Counted from the first letter of the stretch, positions 29,441 to 39,402 are shown. The stretch: DNA of 64,000 nt from Stenotrophomonas sp. NA06056 (GCF_013364355.1 NZ_CP054931.1:2046001-2110000); one strand, 5' to 3'. The notes: generated by a model not told the origin, from the sequence alone. A program made the numbers and translations.

Positions 29441-30591
29441 CCGCGCGCCGCACATCACCCGCGCAGTCCGCGCTGCTGGGCGCTGCATTGAGTGTGGCGG
29501 CACCGTTCGCTGGTGCCGCCGAAGCGGCCACGCAGCAGATCACCCGGGCGGGAACGCAGTTGTCCGTTGCCGGCCCAGCAGAGACCTTCGTGGGCAAGGT
29601 ACGGGTGGATCCACTGTTCCCGGCGGACAAGGAGGTGCAGGCCTCTTCGGCGTACGTCAGCTTCGAACCGGGCGCGCGTTCTGCCTGGCACACGCACCCC
29701 GCCGGTCAGCGCTTGGTGGTTACCTCCGGCGTTGGGCTGACCCAGGAATGGGGCAAGCCGGTGCAGCAGATACACGCTGGAGATGTGGTGGTGTGTCCGG
29801 CCGGGGTCAAGCATTGGCACGGTGCCGCGCCCCACAGTGCAATGACACACCTTGCGGTGACCGGGGTGGCAGACGGTAAATCCGTGGCCTGGCTTGAGCA
29901 GGTCAGCGATGACCAGTATCGCCAAGCGGCAGCAAGCATCGATACCGCCGTTGCCGGGCCACTATCGCCCAGGCAGCAGGCAATCCCGCTGATCGCAGCG
30001 GCGGTGGCCAGCAGTGACATGCCTCAGCTCAATGCCGCGCTGGGCCGTGGACTGGATGCCGGACTGACCCTGAGCGAGGCAAAGGAAGTGCTCGTACAGC
30101 TGTATGCCTATGCAGGGTTCCCCAAGAGCCTCAACGCCCTGGGCGAACTGATGAACGTGGTACGCGAGCGTGAGGCGAAGGGCATCGCCACCGCGCTTGG
30201 GCAGTCGCCCACTGGCAAGACTCCCGTAGGCGATGCGCTGCGCGCTGTGGGTACTGCCAACCAGACCCGGATCTCCGGCGCCCCGGTGACCGGGCCGGTG
30301 ATGGATTTCGCGCCCGTCATCAACCAGTTCCTGCAGACGCACCTGTTCGGCGACATCTTCGAGCGCGACAACCTGGACTGGCAGAGCCGCGAACTCGCCA
30401 CGGTGGGTGCATTGGCCGCCATGCCCGGCGTGGAGGCGCAGTTGCGGTCGCACATGGCAGCAAGCCAGCGCGTCGGCCTCAGCCGTGCACAGTTGCAGCA
30501 CCTGGCCCAGCTGCTGGCCCACAACGGTTACCCGGCCGCATCTGCCCGCGCAGTGCAGGCGCTGGAACAGACTCCGGCACCATCGCCCTGA
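29437..30591 (+). CDS. Cupin-carboxymuconolactone decarboxylase fusion protein
   Basis: A 384-residue exported fusion. A signal peptide is followed by a cupin (about 45-150) with metal ligands in WHTHPAGQ, then E in TQEWG and H in KHWHGAAPH. The second half is a carboxymuconolactone decarboxylase/AhpD-like domain in two parts (LSEAKEVLVQLYAYAGFPKSLNAL and LDWQSRELATVGALAAM). Such fusions are often next to redox or lignin-type aromatic genes, but most lack a proven reaction. It is coupled to the dienelactone-hydrolase-like gene and converges on the LysR gene 12 bp away. Confidence 0.8.
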   Translation: MTARRTSPAQSALLGAALSVAAPFAGAAEAATQQITRAGTQLSVAGPAETFVGKVRVDPLFPADKEVQASSAYVSFEPGARSAWHTHPAGQRLVVTSGVGLTQEWGKPVQQIHAGDVVVCPAGVKHWHGAAPHSAMTHLAVTGVADGKSVAWLEQVSDDQYRQAAASIDTAVAGPLSPRQQAIPLIAAAVASSDMPQLNAALGRGLDAGLTLSEAKEVLVQLYAYAGFPKSLNALGELMNVVREREAKGIATALGQSPTGKTPVGDALRAVGTANQTRISGAPVTGPVMDFAPVINQFLQTHLFGDIFERDNLDWQSRELATVGALAAMPGVEAQLRSHMAASQRVGLSRAQLQHLAQLLAHNGYPAASARAVQALEQTPAPSP

Positions 30592-30603
30592 CCCTGCCGC
30601 CGC

Positions 30604-31497
30604 TCACCCCCGATAGCGCAAGGCATCACGCAGCACGGTGAACGCAGGAGATGACTGCCTGCGGCTGGGGTAGTACAGGTGGTAGCCGGGGAAGGAGGGG
30701 CACCAGTCCTGCAGCACGTGGACCAGAGTGCCGGCCTGCACATGGGGGCGCACCAGGTCCTCGGGCATGTAGGCCAGCCCCAGCCCCTCCAGCGCCGCGC
30801 CCAGGCGCAGGGCGATGTTGTTGAACACCAGCTGGCCTTCCACCCGAACCTTCAACTCCTGGCCCTTCTTCTCGAACTCCCACGCGAAGATGCCACCGTG
30901 GGTCGGCAGGCGGATGGTGATGCAGTTGTGCCGGGTGAGGTCGTGCGGTGATTTAGGCTTGGGATGGTGCCGGAAGTAGGCCGGTGACCCGACCACGGCC
31001 ATGCGCAGATCCGGCCCCACGCGCACGGCGATCATGTCCTTGGCCACCTGCTCGCCCATGCGGATGCCGGCATCGAAGCCCTCGGCCACGATGTCGGTCA
31101 GCCCATAGTCGACGATCACTTCGATGTTGAGGTCGGCGTGGGTCGGCAGCAGTTTGCCCAGCACCGGCTGCATCACGGTGAGCGCGGCATGCTCGCCCGC
31201 GGTGATGCGGATGCGGCCGGCGGGTTTGTCGCGGTATGCACTGAGCTGCGCAAGCTCGGTATCGATCTCCTCGAAGCGCGGCGCGATCACCCGCAGCAGC
31301 TGCTCCCCGGCCTCGGTGGGCGAAACGCTGCGGGTGGTGCGGGCAAGCAGGCGCACGCCCAAGCGCTCTTCCAGCTGGCGCATGGACCGGCTCAGGGCAG
31401 GTTGGGACATGCCCAGCTGGGCGGCAGCACGGGTAAAGCTGCGCTCCCGCGCCACCAGGGCGAACAGGGCCAACTGGTCGTAGTTTTCGACACCCAT
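30604..31497 (-). CDS. LysR-family transcriptional regulator
   Basis: A 297-residue LysR protein. The helix-turn-helix lies in about 1-60 (SFTRAAAQLGMSQPALSRSMRQLEERLGVRLL) and an effector-binding domain follows (GRIRITAGEHAALTV). It resembles regulators that control divergently transcribed reductases. The gene diverges from the aldo/keto reductase with 139 bp between starts. The convergent hydrolase/cupin operon may also be a target. Confidence 0.9.
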   Translation of the reverse strand: MGVENYDQLALFALVARERSFTRAAAQLGMSQPALSRSMRQLEERLGVRLLARTTRSVSPTEAGEQLLRVIAPRFEEIDTELAQLSAYRDKPAGRIRITAGEHAALTVMQPVLGKLLPTHADLNIEVIVDYGLTDIVAEGFDAGIRMGEQVAKDMIAVRVGPDLRMAVVGSPAYFRHHPKPKSPHDLTRHNCITIRLPTHGGIFAWEFEKKGQELKVRVEGQLVFNNIALRLGAALEGLGLAYMPEDLVRPHVQAGTLVHVLQDWCPSFPGYHLYYPSRRQSSPAFTVLRDALRYRG

Positions 31498-31516
31498 TGA
31501 TGCGCACCGGCTATAA

Positions 31517-32629
<1,113 letters not shown>

Positions 32630-32730
32630 TTGCGTATCCGTCGAGGCCGGCCTATCCCTGCATGAGTCACAGAACGATCGCTGCGTCGTTTAAAGGATGT
32701 CCCAGACGATCCTGCCCAGGGAAATGAGAA

Positions 32731-32818
32731 CAATTGAGATCTATTGAGGCAGCGATAGATGCCAAACGTGCGCCTCATTGTCCAACATCACGGCTCCCCC
32801 GACTGAGCAGTGACCATG
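32731..32818 (+). promoter_or_regulatory. EAL leader module, copy 1 (heptamer repeats)
   Basis: Two heptamers, CAATTGA (32731) and CTATTGA (32741), lie one helical turn apart and 85 bp before an ATG at 32816. The block ends with a CACGGCTCCC...GAGCAG segment that also precedes EAL copy 2 and its inverted relic. That ATG opens only a 34-codon frame overlapping the true EAL start by 13 bases, so it may be an upstream leader peptide. Confidence 0.5.
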
Positions 32819-32907
32819 TCCCACCTCGCAGAATCAGCACCGCCTGCCACAGGGCCGGCGGCGGAAACCTGCTGCCCGCTCTGGAAAAAGGCCAGCAAGG
32901 TAATCCG

Positions 32908-33723
32908 ATGGCCTGCTTGATATCTGCTGAGCCGTTCGGACTGATCACGCGCGGCGACCTGCGTCGCTGCATCGATGAAGGGCAGCTGCAGTTGCACTAT
33001 CAGCCGATCATTGACTTGGTGGGCGGGGCGGTTTCCGGAGTGGAAGCGGTGCTGCGCTGGCGGCATCCGGACCTGGGATGGAGTTCGCCGCATGACTTCC
33101 TGGCGCTGGTCGAAGCCTCCGACCTGACTCATCATCTTGGCTTCTGGGTACTGGACACTGCAAGTCTGCAGATCGCCCGGTGGCGAGCGCAGGGGGCAAA
33201 CTGGAGCCTGTCTGCCTGTACGTCGCTGCAGCAACTCCAATATCTGCCGTATCGAAATGGCCTGCAACGCATGTTCGTCAACCAGCGATTGCATCCGCGC
33301 CAGCTCACGCTCGTGTTCAGCGCCTCAGAGCTGCCCGATGGCGCACGCAGCTTCCGACAACTTTCAGGGCTGTCCTCACTGGCTGTGGAGTTCTCACTGG
33401 CGATTCTCAACACGGGCAGCGTCGATCCGTTGTGGCTGCAATCGCTACCCGTCAAGGAAATCAAGCTTGCCCCGCGTGGTCAGACGCCCCGGAGTGCTTG
33501 CCCGGCCGCAACTGTTACGCCGGCGTCCTTGCTGAAGGCTGCCCACGGGCGCCGACTGCGCGTGGTGGGAATGAACGTAGACACCGGGCGCGAGTTCCGC
33601 ACCTCACAGGAACTGGGGTTGGACCTGGCGCAAGGGGACTTCGTCTGCCCGCCAATGGCCGCTGATGCAGTGTTCGCGCGTCTCTCGCGCATGGGCGCTA
33701 TCGCCGGCTTGCCGGGTCCATAA
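32908..33723 (+). CDS. Degenerate EAL-domain protein (probably no c-di-GMP hydrolysis)
   Basis: A 271-residue protein recognisable as an EAL-fold domain by LQLHYQPIIDL, GVEAVLRWRHPDLGW and LVEASDLTHHLGFWVL. Catalysis should be lost: the EAL triplet reads EAV, the asparagine strand reads SLSACTSLQQLQYL, no DDFGTG motif exists (LAVEFSLAILNTG stands there), and the conserved lysine region is only roughly kept (LPVKEIKLAP). It may bind c-di-GMP or proteins. AAGG at seven bases supports the ATG at 32908. It shares its leader module with the second EAL gene and may be an adaptor for it. Confidence 0.75.
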   Translation: MACLISAEPFGLITRGDLRRCIDEGQLQLHYQPIIDLVGGAVSGVEAVLRWRHPDLGWSSPHDFLALVEASDLTHHLGFWVLDTASLQIARWRAQGANWSLSACTSLQQLQYLPYRNGLQRMFVNQRLHPRQLTLVFSASELPDGARSFRQLSGLSSLAVEFSLAILNTGSVDPLWLQSLPVKEIKLAPRGQTPRSACPAATVTPASLLKAAHGRRLRVVGMNVDTGREFRTSQELGLDLAQGDFVCPPMAADAVFARLSRMGAIAGLPGP

Positions 33724-34106
33724 GGCCAGGGCCATCGTGTGCATTGGGTTCTACCCCGACATCACGGACGGTTGTAGCGGGAAAGATCTGCAACCTACGC
33801 ACGTAGCGTTGTCGCCGAAATTGCGTTCGCAAGCGCACGCCCGTTCGATTTCGTAGGGTGAGCCCGCAGGGCCTTCGTCCTGTCCGCTCCATCGGGCATC
33901 AAAGTCCGCCCCCCATTCAGTTCTAGATCTGGCAGGCCCCGTCCAAGGCCTCCGATGCGGGTGTATTGCATTGGCGCCACCTGCGGCGTCAAAGTTGCCG
34001 GGTAACCGGGCCCCGTGCGTGATATCCCTATGCTATTGATCCAAGAGGAAATGTCCGATTTGATCGTCATGTGCCGCACTGCCGATGCATGCACCGGAGG
34101 GGCCGG
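33724..34106. other. Gap between EAL copy 1 and the CadC-like regulator
   Basis: 383 bp with no open frame that resembles a protein. A CCGGAGGGG ribosome site closes it at 34093-34101, and an AT-richer stretch at 34020-34060 with TATGCTA could hold the promoter of the downstream regulator. Nothing else is seen. Confidence 0.5.
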
Positions 34107-37046
34107 ATGACCGCACCTTGGCCTTCGGAAACGCAGGCGCTCCAGGTCGGCGATCTGCTGCTGGACCTTCGCTATCGACGCATCGTATCGCTCGATAGCA
34201 GTATCGAGCTGCAGCATCGAGTGTTCGATCTGCTTCTGTTGCTGGTGTCCGAACCGGACAAGCTCTTCACCCGAAACGAGCTGTTTGATCGCCTGTGGAC
34301 CGGCCTCGTGGTGGATGATGCCAATCTGTCGCAGAGCGTCTGGCTGCTACGCAAGGCACTGGGAGAATCACGCCGAGAGTGGATTCGTACGGTCGCCAAG
34401 CGAGGCTACGTCTTCCAGCCACCCGGTCCGGTTCGATGGTTCCCTGCGATGCCGAGCTTCGACGAGGAGGGGCGCATTGTTCTGCCAGTGGCCAGCGAAG
34501 CGTATCCGGCGCCGATCGCGCCGGCCGCCTCCGTGGGCGCTACATCGGAGTCATCACTTCCGCTGGAGAGGGAAGGCGAGGGCACTTCCTCCCAGGAGGG
34601 TGCGGGGGACAGCGAGGCGAGATCTGCCCGGAAGCCGGAACCCAATGCGAAGAAGCTGCGCCGGCCGGGCTCCTGGCTGGTGGCCACAGCGGCCATTGTG
34701 CTCATCTGCGTGGCCGCGATCGCGTGGCAGCTGTGGCCCCGAGGCCCGGCGGCACCCATCTACGTAGCGATGATGCCCGTACAAGCCAACAGTGGCCTTG
34801 ATACGCCTTGGGCGTCCGAGCTACTGCGGCAATGGAGCAGCTGGAAACTCCAGCAGCTTCCAGCCGTTCGATTGGTGAGCGGCGAGGCGCTGGCGACCGG
34901 CAAGCACTCGATCGCACCGAGCGTGGTTCTGGTGAGTGCTGTCCGCAGCGTAGACGGCAGGCAGGTGACGGTGCGGGCCAGAATCCAGCGGCACGGAAAG
35001 GATCAATTGCTGCAGCAAACCGTCCCGACAGAGAAGGTACCCGGCGCGGTAGATGCGCTTTCCCGACAGTTGCTGGAAGCACTGGTGCCCGGCTCTGGAG
35101 CGGGATGGCCGGTTCTGGACATCAACGCATCCGCTGCCCAGCGCTACGCCCCTGTGGGCGTGGCGTTCGAGCAGCGCGACTGGCACCGGGTCCAGGTCGA
35201 GGGCACCGCGCTGTTGAACGATGCACCGCGATTTGGTTTGTTGCATCTGCAGCTGGCCATTGCCCAGTCGAACCTGGGTGAGAGTCTTGATGCCGTTCGC
35301 CAGATGGAGCTGGCCAACCAGTTCTTGACCCCGTTGCCGCCGGATGCGCTGGCTTCGTTGCGCGCCCAGCAGCTGGAGGTCGACCCGCGACGCGCCCGGG
35401 ACGCGGAGCGCGCGATCAAGTCTCTGGTATCCCGGCACCCGGACTTTCCGCCCTATCGTGAACGCTACGCGCAGGTTCTCAACATGTCCGGGCAGTTCCA
35501 GAAGGCCATCAAGGAACTGGAAAGGCCCGAGTGGATGAACCAGGAGAGCATTGATGCCCGCTACCAGCGCGAGATGCTGCTCAGCCAGGCCCACTTGAAC
35601 CTCGGCAAGTCCGAGGCCGCCATCAGTCACGCACGTGCTGCCCGTGAGCTCGCGCAATCACTCGGCCCGGGTATGCGCACCCAGGCTGCGGACGCTGCGC
35701 TGAGGGAGGCGCATGCGGTTGCATCAACCGATCCTGGCAAGGGAGCCGAGGCCTTCAGGCAGGCGGCGAGGCTGTTCGTCGAGGCAGGCTCTGACAATCT
35801 TGCGCACTACGCGCTGACCCAGACCGCGATCTACGCAGGGGAGATCGCGCCTGATGGTGAGGAAGTCAGGAAGGCTCTGGATCGCACGCGGCAATCAGGT
35901 GCACTCGACCAGCAGCTCAACATCCAGGTGGCACTGGCCAATATCAGCCAGGACCAGGCGCAACGACTCCGCTGGATACAGGAAGCGCTGCTGACTGCAC
36001 GGAGCATGGGCAATCTCACGATGCAAGCCTCACTCGAGGCCGAACTGGCCTTGGATGATCTTTTGCAGACCCGGGTCAGCAATGCCCAGGCCCGAGCGAT
36101 CCAGATGCAGGCACTGGGTCTGGACGGCGTCGCAGGTGCGCATGTGAACGCTGTGCTGTCATGGATCTATCTGGCCCAAGGCAAGCTGGAGCCGAGCCGC
36201 CTCGCCAGTCAACGCGCGCTCGAGTCTCTTCCGTTGGACGACGGCGCGATCAGTTCCATCCGCAGCGCAGCGGCGTGCTCGCTGTTGCTGTACAGCACCT
36301 ACATGGCCGATCGGCAGGATGCTGATGCGCTCGCCACCACCTGCCAGTCGGCTCGTAGTGATGCATCGAGATTCGGTGCAGCGTGGATGCAGGCGCAGGA
36401 GGCACTACTGTTGGATGATCGTGTTGCGGCCAGGCAGCACTATCAACAGGCACTTGCATTGATTGATGCGGATCCGCAAAGCGCGACGCAGCCTGTGCCC
36501 GTTGCCATCGCCACTGGCAGGCTGCGCGTGGCTAGAGTGGCTGTGCGAATTGGCGACCGCGCCACAGCAGCAAGGCTTGCCGGCCAGATCACCGCGGCGA
36601 ACGCACGCAGTCCGCTGCCCCCGCTGACCCAGCTGGAACTGGCGGTGCTCAATGCAGAGGTCGCCGCCGCCGGTGGTGACTGGCGCGCCAGCCGCAACCA
36701 TTCCCAGAGCGCCCTTGAGAAGATGCCAGAGGGACTGGTCGAGCTGCGACATCGACTGGATCTGCTCAGCGTGGCTGACGCCGAGCGCCATGGCCAGGCT
36801 GCAGTGGCGGTTGCCCGTGCCAAGTCGCTTTTCGGCAAGGCGAAAGCGGAGAAGGATGTCCGCGTCCAGCAGCAGGTATTGAGCCTGGTATCAGCTGGCG
36901 CACTGGGTTTGGTGGGGCCGGCGCTCGCCGAGACGCAGGCCGGGCGGCGGGCACTTCCTGGCGCCACCTTGGTGTGGCTGGGGCCTCGTGAGACGTCATC
37001 ACAGGACCGGACGCAACCCGTGAAGACCACCGCAGGGCACGATTGA
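34107..37046 (+). CDS. CadC/ToxR-like membrane transcriptional regulator with large repeat domain
   Basis: A 979-residue one-component regulator. Residues 10-105 form an OmpR-type winged helix (LLLLLVSEPDKLFTRNELFDRLW ... LSQSVWLLRKALGE ... RTVAKRGYVFQPP). A proline/glutamate-rich linker leads to one transmembrane helix at about 188-210. The remaining 750 residues face the periplasm and look like TPR-type helical repeats, with many A-rich helices and no catalytic motif. The start at 34107 has GGAGG six bases upstream. CadC-like proteins bind DNA directly in the membrane on a periplasmic signal. The EAL genes on both sides share a leader module and are natural targets. Confidence 0.82.
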   Translation: MTAPWPSETQALQVGDLLLDLRYRRIVSLDSSIELQHRVFDLLLLLVSEPDKLFTRNELFDRLWTGLVVDDANLSQSVWLLRKALGESRREWIRTVAKRGYVFQPPGPVRWFPAMPSFDEEGRIVLPVASEAYPAPIAPAASVGATSESSLPLEREGEGTSSQEGAGDSEARSARKPEPNAKKLRRPGSWLVATAAIVLICVAAIAWQLWPRGPAAPIYVAMMPVQANSGLDTPWASELLRQWSSWKLQQLPAVRLVSGEALATGKHSIAPSVVLVSAVRSVDGRQVTVRARIQRHGKDQLLQQTVPTEKVPGAVDALSRQLLEALVPGSGAGWPVLDINASAAQRYAPVGVAFEQRDWHRVQVEGTALLNDAPRFGLLHLQLAIAQSNLGESLDAVRQMELANQFLTPLPPDALASLRAQQLEVDPRRARDAERAIKSLVSRHPDFPPYRERYAQVLNMSGQFQKAIKELERPEWMNQESIDARYQREMLLSQAHLNLGKSEAAISHARAARELAQSLGPGMRTQAADAALREAHAVASTDPGKGAEAFRQAARLFVEAGSDNLAHYALTQTAIYAGEIAPDGEEVRKALDRTRQSGALDQQLNIQVALANISQDQAQRLRWIQEALLTARSMGNLTMQASLEAELALDDLLQTRVSNAQARAIQMQALGLDGVAGAHVNAVLSWIYLAQGKLEPSRLASQRALESLPLDDGAISSIRSAAACSLLLYSTYMADRQDADALATTCQSARSDASRFGAAWMQAQEALLLDDRVAARQHYQQALALIDADPQSATQPVPVAIATGRLRVARVAVRIGDRATAARLAGQITAANARSPLPPLTQLELAVLNAEVAAAGGDWRASRNHSQSALEKMPEGLVELRHRLDLLSVADAERHGQAAVAVARAKSLFGKAKAEKDVRVQQQVLSLVSAGALGLVGPALAETQAGRRALPGATLVWLGPRETSSQDRTQPVKTTAGHD

Positions 37047-37129
37047 GATGAAAATGATCTCTTGGTGAGGACCCGCGCATCAGTTGCTGGAAGGCTGAAG
37101 CCCCATTCGCGGACGCCCAAGGTGACCAT

Positions 37130-37534
37130 ATGCTCGCGTTGCTGCTAGGACTTCAGTTGGCCACGGCCCCTTACGTGCCGGGCTGGCCGGTTACCCTGCG
37201 GTCTCCCCAGTGGGACCGTCCTGCACCAATGCCTGCGGTGAGCGATTGGCCGCAGAGCCTTCTGCCGACGCCGCTGGTGCCCTCGGCGCTGATTCAGGGG
37301 CGCCACCCACCGGGATCTGCCGAACCCGTCGATCCAGGGCGGCCGCCAGACAGGATTCGCCCAGCGCGACCGGCCCAGCCGCTTCCGGACTGCATGCTCT
37401 TGCCGGACATCCAATCACGCAGCGTGGTTCGGGGTGGCAAGCCGATGCCGATGGAAGCCGCATTCCCTGCGCTTGCGTCCACGCCGCCCAAGCTCTGGCA
37501 GACGGGGCGATGTGCGGGTGAGGGCATGCGCTGA
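37130..37534 (+). CDS. Small proline-rich protein, member of a repeated two-gene module
   Basis: A 134-residue protein with a hydrophobic start (MLALLLGLQLATAPYVPGW) that may be a signal or anchor, then a long proline/arginine-rich middle and the end ALASTPPKLWQTGRCAGEGMR. The end occurs again on the minus strand near 56.62-56.70 kb, where changes mostly fall on third codon positions of this frame (for example GCG/GCA, CCC/CCA, TGT/TGC). That favours real coding over chance. It lies just upstream of EAL copy 2. No function is known. Confidence 0.5.
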   Translation: MLALLLGLQLATAPYVPGWPVTLRSPQWDRPAPMPAVSDWPQSLLPTPLVPSALIQGRHPPGSAEPVDPGRPPDRIRPARPAQPLPDCMLLPDIQSRSVVRGGKPMPMEAAFPALASTPPKLWQTGRCAGEGMR

Positions 37535-37561
37535 CAGCTCGCGCTGCGTGGGCTGAGAGAA

Positions 37562-37645
37562 CAATTGACAACAATTGAGGCCGGCGCAGAAGTCGGTCTG
37601 GCGCTGGTTGCACAGCATGACGGCTCCCATCATGGAGCAGCGATC
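37562..37645 (+). promoter_or_regulatory. EAL leader module, copy 2 (heptamer repeats)
   Basis: Two identical CAATTGA heptamers at 37562 and 37572 sit 84 bp before the EAL start. A GGAG ribosome site precedes the ATG. Spacing to the ATG equals that of the inverted copy (84) and nearly that of copy 1 (85). A TTG at 37565 is in frame with EAL but the relic copy has a stop in that frame, so the ATG at 37646 is the start. Confidence 0.55.
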
Positions 37646-38494
37646 ATGCTTGTCGTCGATCAGGACAGCCCCGGCGTCCCACTTGCGCCGGAAGACTTAA
37701 TGCGGGCAATGAGCAACGACGAGCTGGTCGTGCTGTACCGGCCCACGGTCGAATGCGGAAGCCAGCGGGTAGTCGGCGCCGAGGCACTGGTTCGCTGGCA
37801 GCACCCGCACCGGGGGCTTATCGCTCCCGGCTGCTTCATCAGGCTTGCCGAGGAGCAAGGGCTCATCCATCGGCTGGGCCGATGGATGCTCAACCGTGCC
37901 TGTATCCAGCTGCGGGAATGGCAGGAGGCGGGCAACGTCGACTGGACGGTCTCCGTCAACATCTCACCGATCCAGCTGCGCCGGCGCGACTTCTGCGCAC
38001 AGGTCCGCGAGGTCCTGCACCGCAACGGCATTGCCGCAGAGAAACTGACACTGCAGATTGCCGAGTCCTGCTTGATGCAGCAGATCGAGGATTGCCGCGA
38101 AACGCTGGCGGACCTGTCTGCCGAGGGCGTTCAGATCGCGCTGGACGCGTTTGGTGTCGGCTTCACCAGCCTGGCGCGGATCAAGCACCTTCCGGTCAAC
38201 GAAGTGAAGATCGACCCCGTCTTCATCGCCGAGGTGGACAGCAATCCGGTCGATTCCAACATCGTGTCGACCATCGTCACCCTGGGGGCAATCCTTGGGC
38301 TGCGGGTGGTGGCTGACGGTGTCCAGCGCCAGGAGCAGCGGCATGCGGTCGAGCTGCTTGGCTGCGACCAGAGCCAGGGCCTGCTGCACGCACCCCCTGT
38401 CAGCGGCAGTCTGTTCCGGCGCAGATTCGGAATGCAGGCCCACACGCTCCTGGAGGTCCCCAGGTCGACAGTAACGGAGGTGGCGTTTGGATAA
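37646..38494 (+). CDS. EAL-domain protein with altered active site
   Basis: A 282-residue stand-alone EAL domain. E46-A47-L48 (GAEALVRWQHP) and the asparagine in VNISPIQL are kept, as are E140 (QIAES), K188 in VKIDP and Q244. The key metal motif DDFGTG reads DAFGVG (A168 replaces the second Asp) and the later E of AEGVE is D224 (ADGVQ). The usual two-metal catalysis is therefore doubtful, so it may be a weak phosphodiesterase or a c-di-GMP binder. The following wHTH gene overlaps its stop by 8 bases. Confidence 0.85.
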   Translation: MLVVDQDSPGVPLAPEDLMRAMSNDELVVLYRPTVECGSQRVVGAEALVRWQHPHRGLIAPGCFIRLAEEQGLIHRLGRWMLNRACIQLREWQEAGNVDWTVSVNISPIQLRRRDFCAQVREVLHRNGIAAEKLTLQIAESCLMQQIEDCRETLADLSAEGVQIALDAFGVGFTSLARIKHLPVNEVKIDPVFIAEVDSNPVDSNIVSTIVTLGAILGLRVVADGVQRQEQRHAVELLGCDQSQGLLHAPPVSGSLFRRRFGMQAHTLLEVPRSTVTEVAFG

Positions 38495-39020
38495 GGCCGC
38501 CGATCCAGTGCCACCCCTCTGCCTGCATCTGTGTGCAGCGATGCTTCAGCACTTCCAGACGGCGCGCCCCGGCTTCCGCGTGGCCCAGATGGGCCTGCAG
38601 GAATACTCCACCCATGACATCCGCAGAACCTTCAACCAACTGCGGCGCCTCCGATGGCTGGAGGCAGCCGTCAGCTTCGACGCCGAAGGCAATCGATACT
38701 CAGGTCTGGTGGTCTCGCTGACACCGCTCGGCGAAGCGGCAGCGCGTGCGCTACTGGCTGAGCCGACGTCCAGTACCAGCGCGGCCTGTCAGTTGCGAGT
38801 GCGGCTCCGCGGCGATGGTAGAGCACCAGTGATCTGCGCTCCCCCAAAGCCGCCCTGCTTGAAGGCTCCGTCCACGAACCCGAGCCGTCGCAGGCAGCCC
38901 CTCAGTAGAGCCGAGCCATGCTCGGCTAACGCCTTCAACCACATCGCGCCCCATCAGGCACCCCGCCAGCGAGCATCAGCAGCATCCGATCCATCAGGAC
39001 AGGCTCCGGAACGCCCATAA
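38487..39020 (+). CDS. Small winged-helix protein with abnormal C-terminal extension
   Basis: A TTG start with a perfect GGAGG six bases upstream (38476-38480) overlaps the EAL stop. Residues 1-95 look like a MarR/PadR-style winged helix (HDIRRTFNQLRRLRWLEAAV ... AEGNRYSGLVVSLTPLGEAAARALLAE). After that the frame runs into low-complexity sequence and through the SMAG repeat at 38905, ending inside the opposite gene. The C-terminal 80 residues are therefore unlikely to be native; a frameshift or stop loss is probable. It likely acts with the EAL protein. Confidence 0.6.
   Translation: MDKAADPVPPLCLHLCAAMLQHFQTARPGFRVAQMGLQEYSTHDIRRTFNQLRRLRWLEAAVSFDAEGNRYSGLVVSLTPLGEAAARALLAEPTSSTSAACQLRVRLRGDGRAPVICAPPKPPCLKAPSTNPSRRRQPLSRAEPCSANAFNHIAPHQAPRQRASAASDPSGQAPERP
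38905..38927 (+). repeat. SMAG/REP-type palindrome
   Basis: Starts GTAGAGCCGAGCCATGCTCGGC, with a GAGCCGAG/CTCGGC stem and the GTAG start. It lies eight bases 3' of the minus-strand gene that ends at 38935 and within the extended C terminus of the wHTH frame. Confidence 0.75.
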
Positions 39021-39402
39021 GAACCTGTTCCAGATAGCCCAACGGCTCCAGCTGCCATTGCAGGGTTGCCTGAAACTCCAGAACGGCAGGTGCCCGTTGC
39101 TTAGCATCCAGTGACGCCTGCATCAGCACGTGATGCGAGCGCCTCTCCAACCACAGCACCGGCACGCCTCTGCAATGAATCTCGAAGGCCCCATTTCGGT
39201 GTTGTTCGACAAACTGGAAGCCTTGTTTTGGCCGGTCTTCCACAAACTGGATCGCCTGGCGGCGCAGCTGCCGCAGATAGCGATCGACGGAAATACTCTG
39301 GAACGCGAGCTGTTCGGGCACGGGCGGCTCTGGCCACAGGGCCTGCGCCGCAACCACCGCCGCCAGGCCCAGCGCTGTGGCCGCCCAGCGGTGCCATGCC
39401 AC
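38935..39402 (-). CDS. Uncharacterised protein with N-terminal membrane anchor
   Basis: A 155-residue protein of unknown family with one N-terminal hydrophobic helix (AATALGLAAVVAAQALW) and a mixed soluble part containing QAIQFVEDRPKQGFQFVEQHRNG. Its GTG start follows the stop of the upstream gene directly (TGAGTG), which indicates coupled translation. The 3' end overlaps the end of the winged-helix frame on the other strand, supporting the view that the latter's tail is not native. Confidence 0.7.
   Translation of the reverse strand: MAWHRWAATALGLAAVVAAQALWPEPPVPEQLAFQSISVDRYLRQLRRQAIQFVEDRPKQGFQFVEQHRNGAFEIHCRGVPVLWLERRSHHVLMQASLDAKQRAPAVLEFQATLQWQLEPLGYLEQVLMGVPEPVLMDRMLLMLAGGVPDGARCG

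Noticed and set aside
37415..37633. Minus-strand frame with similarity to a plus-strand frame at 56509-56724
   Set aside because: The two frames do resemble each other, but changes fall mainly on first and second codon positions; the opposite frame (37130-37534) shows third-position changes instead.
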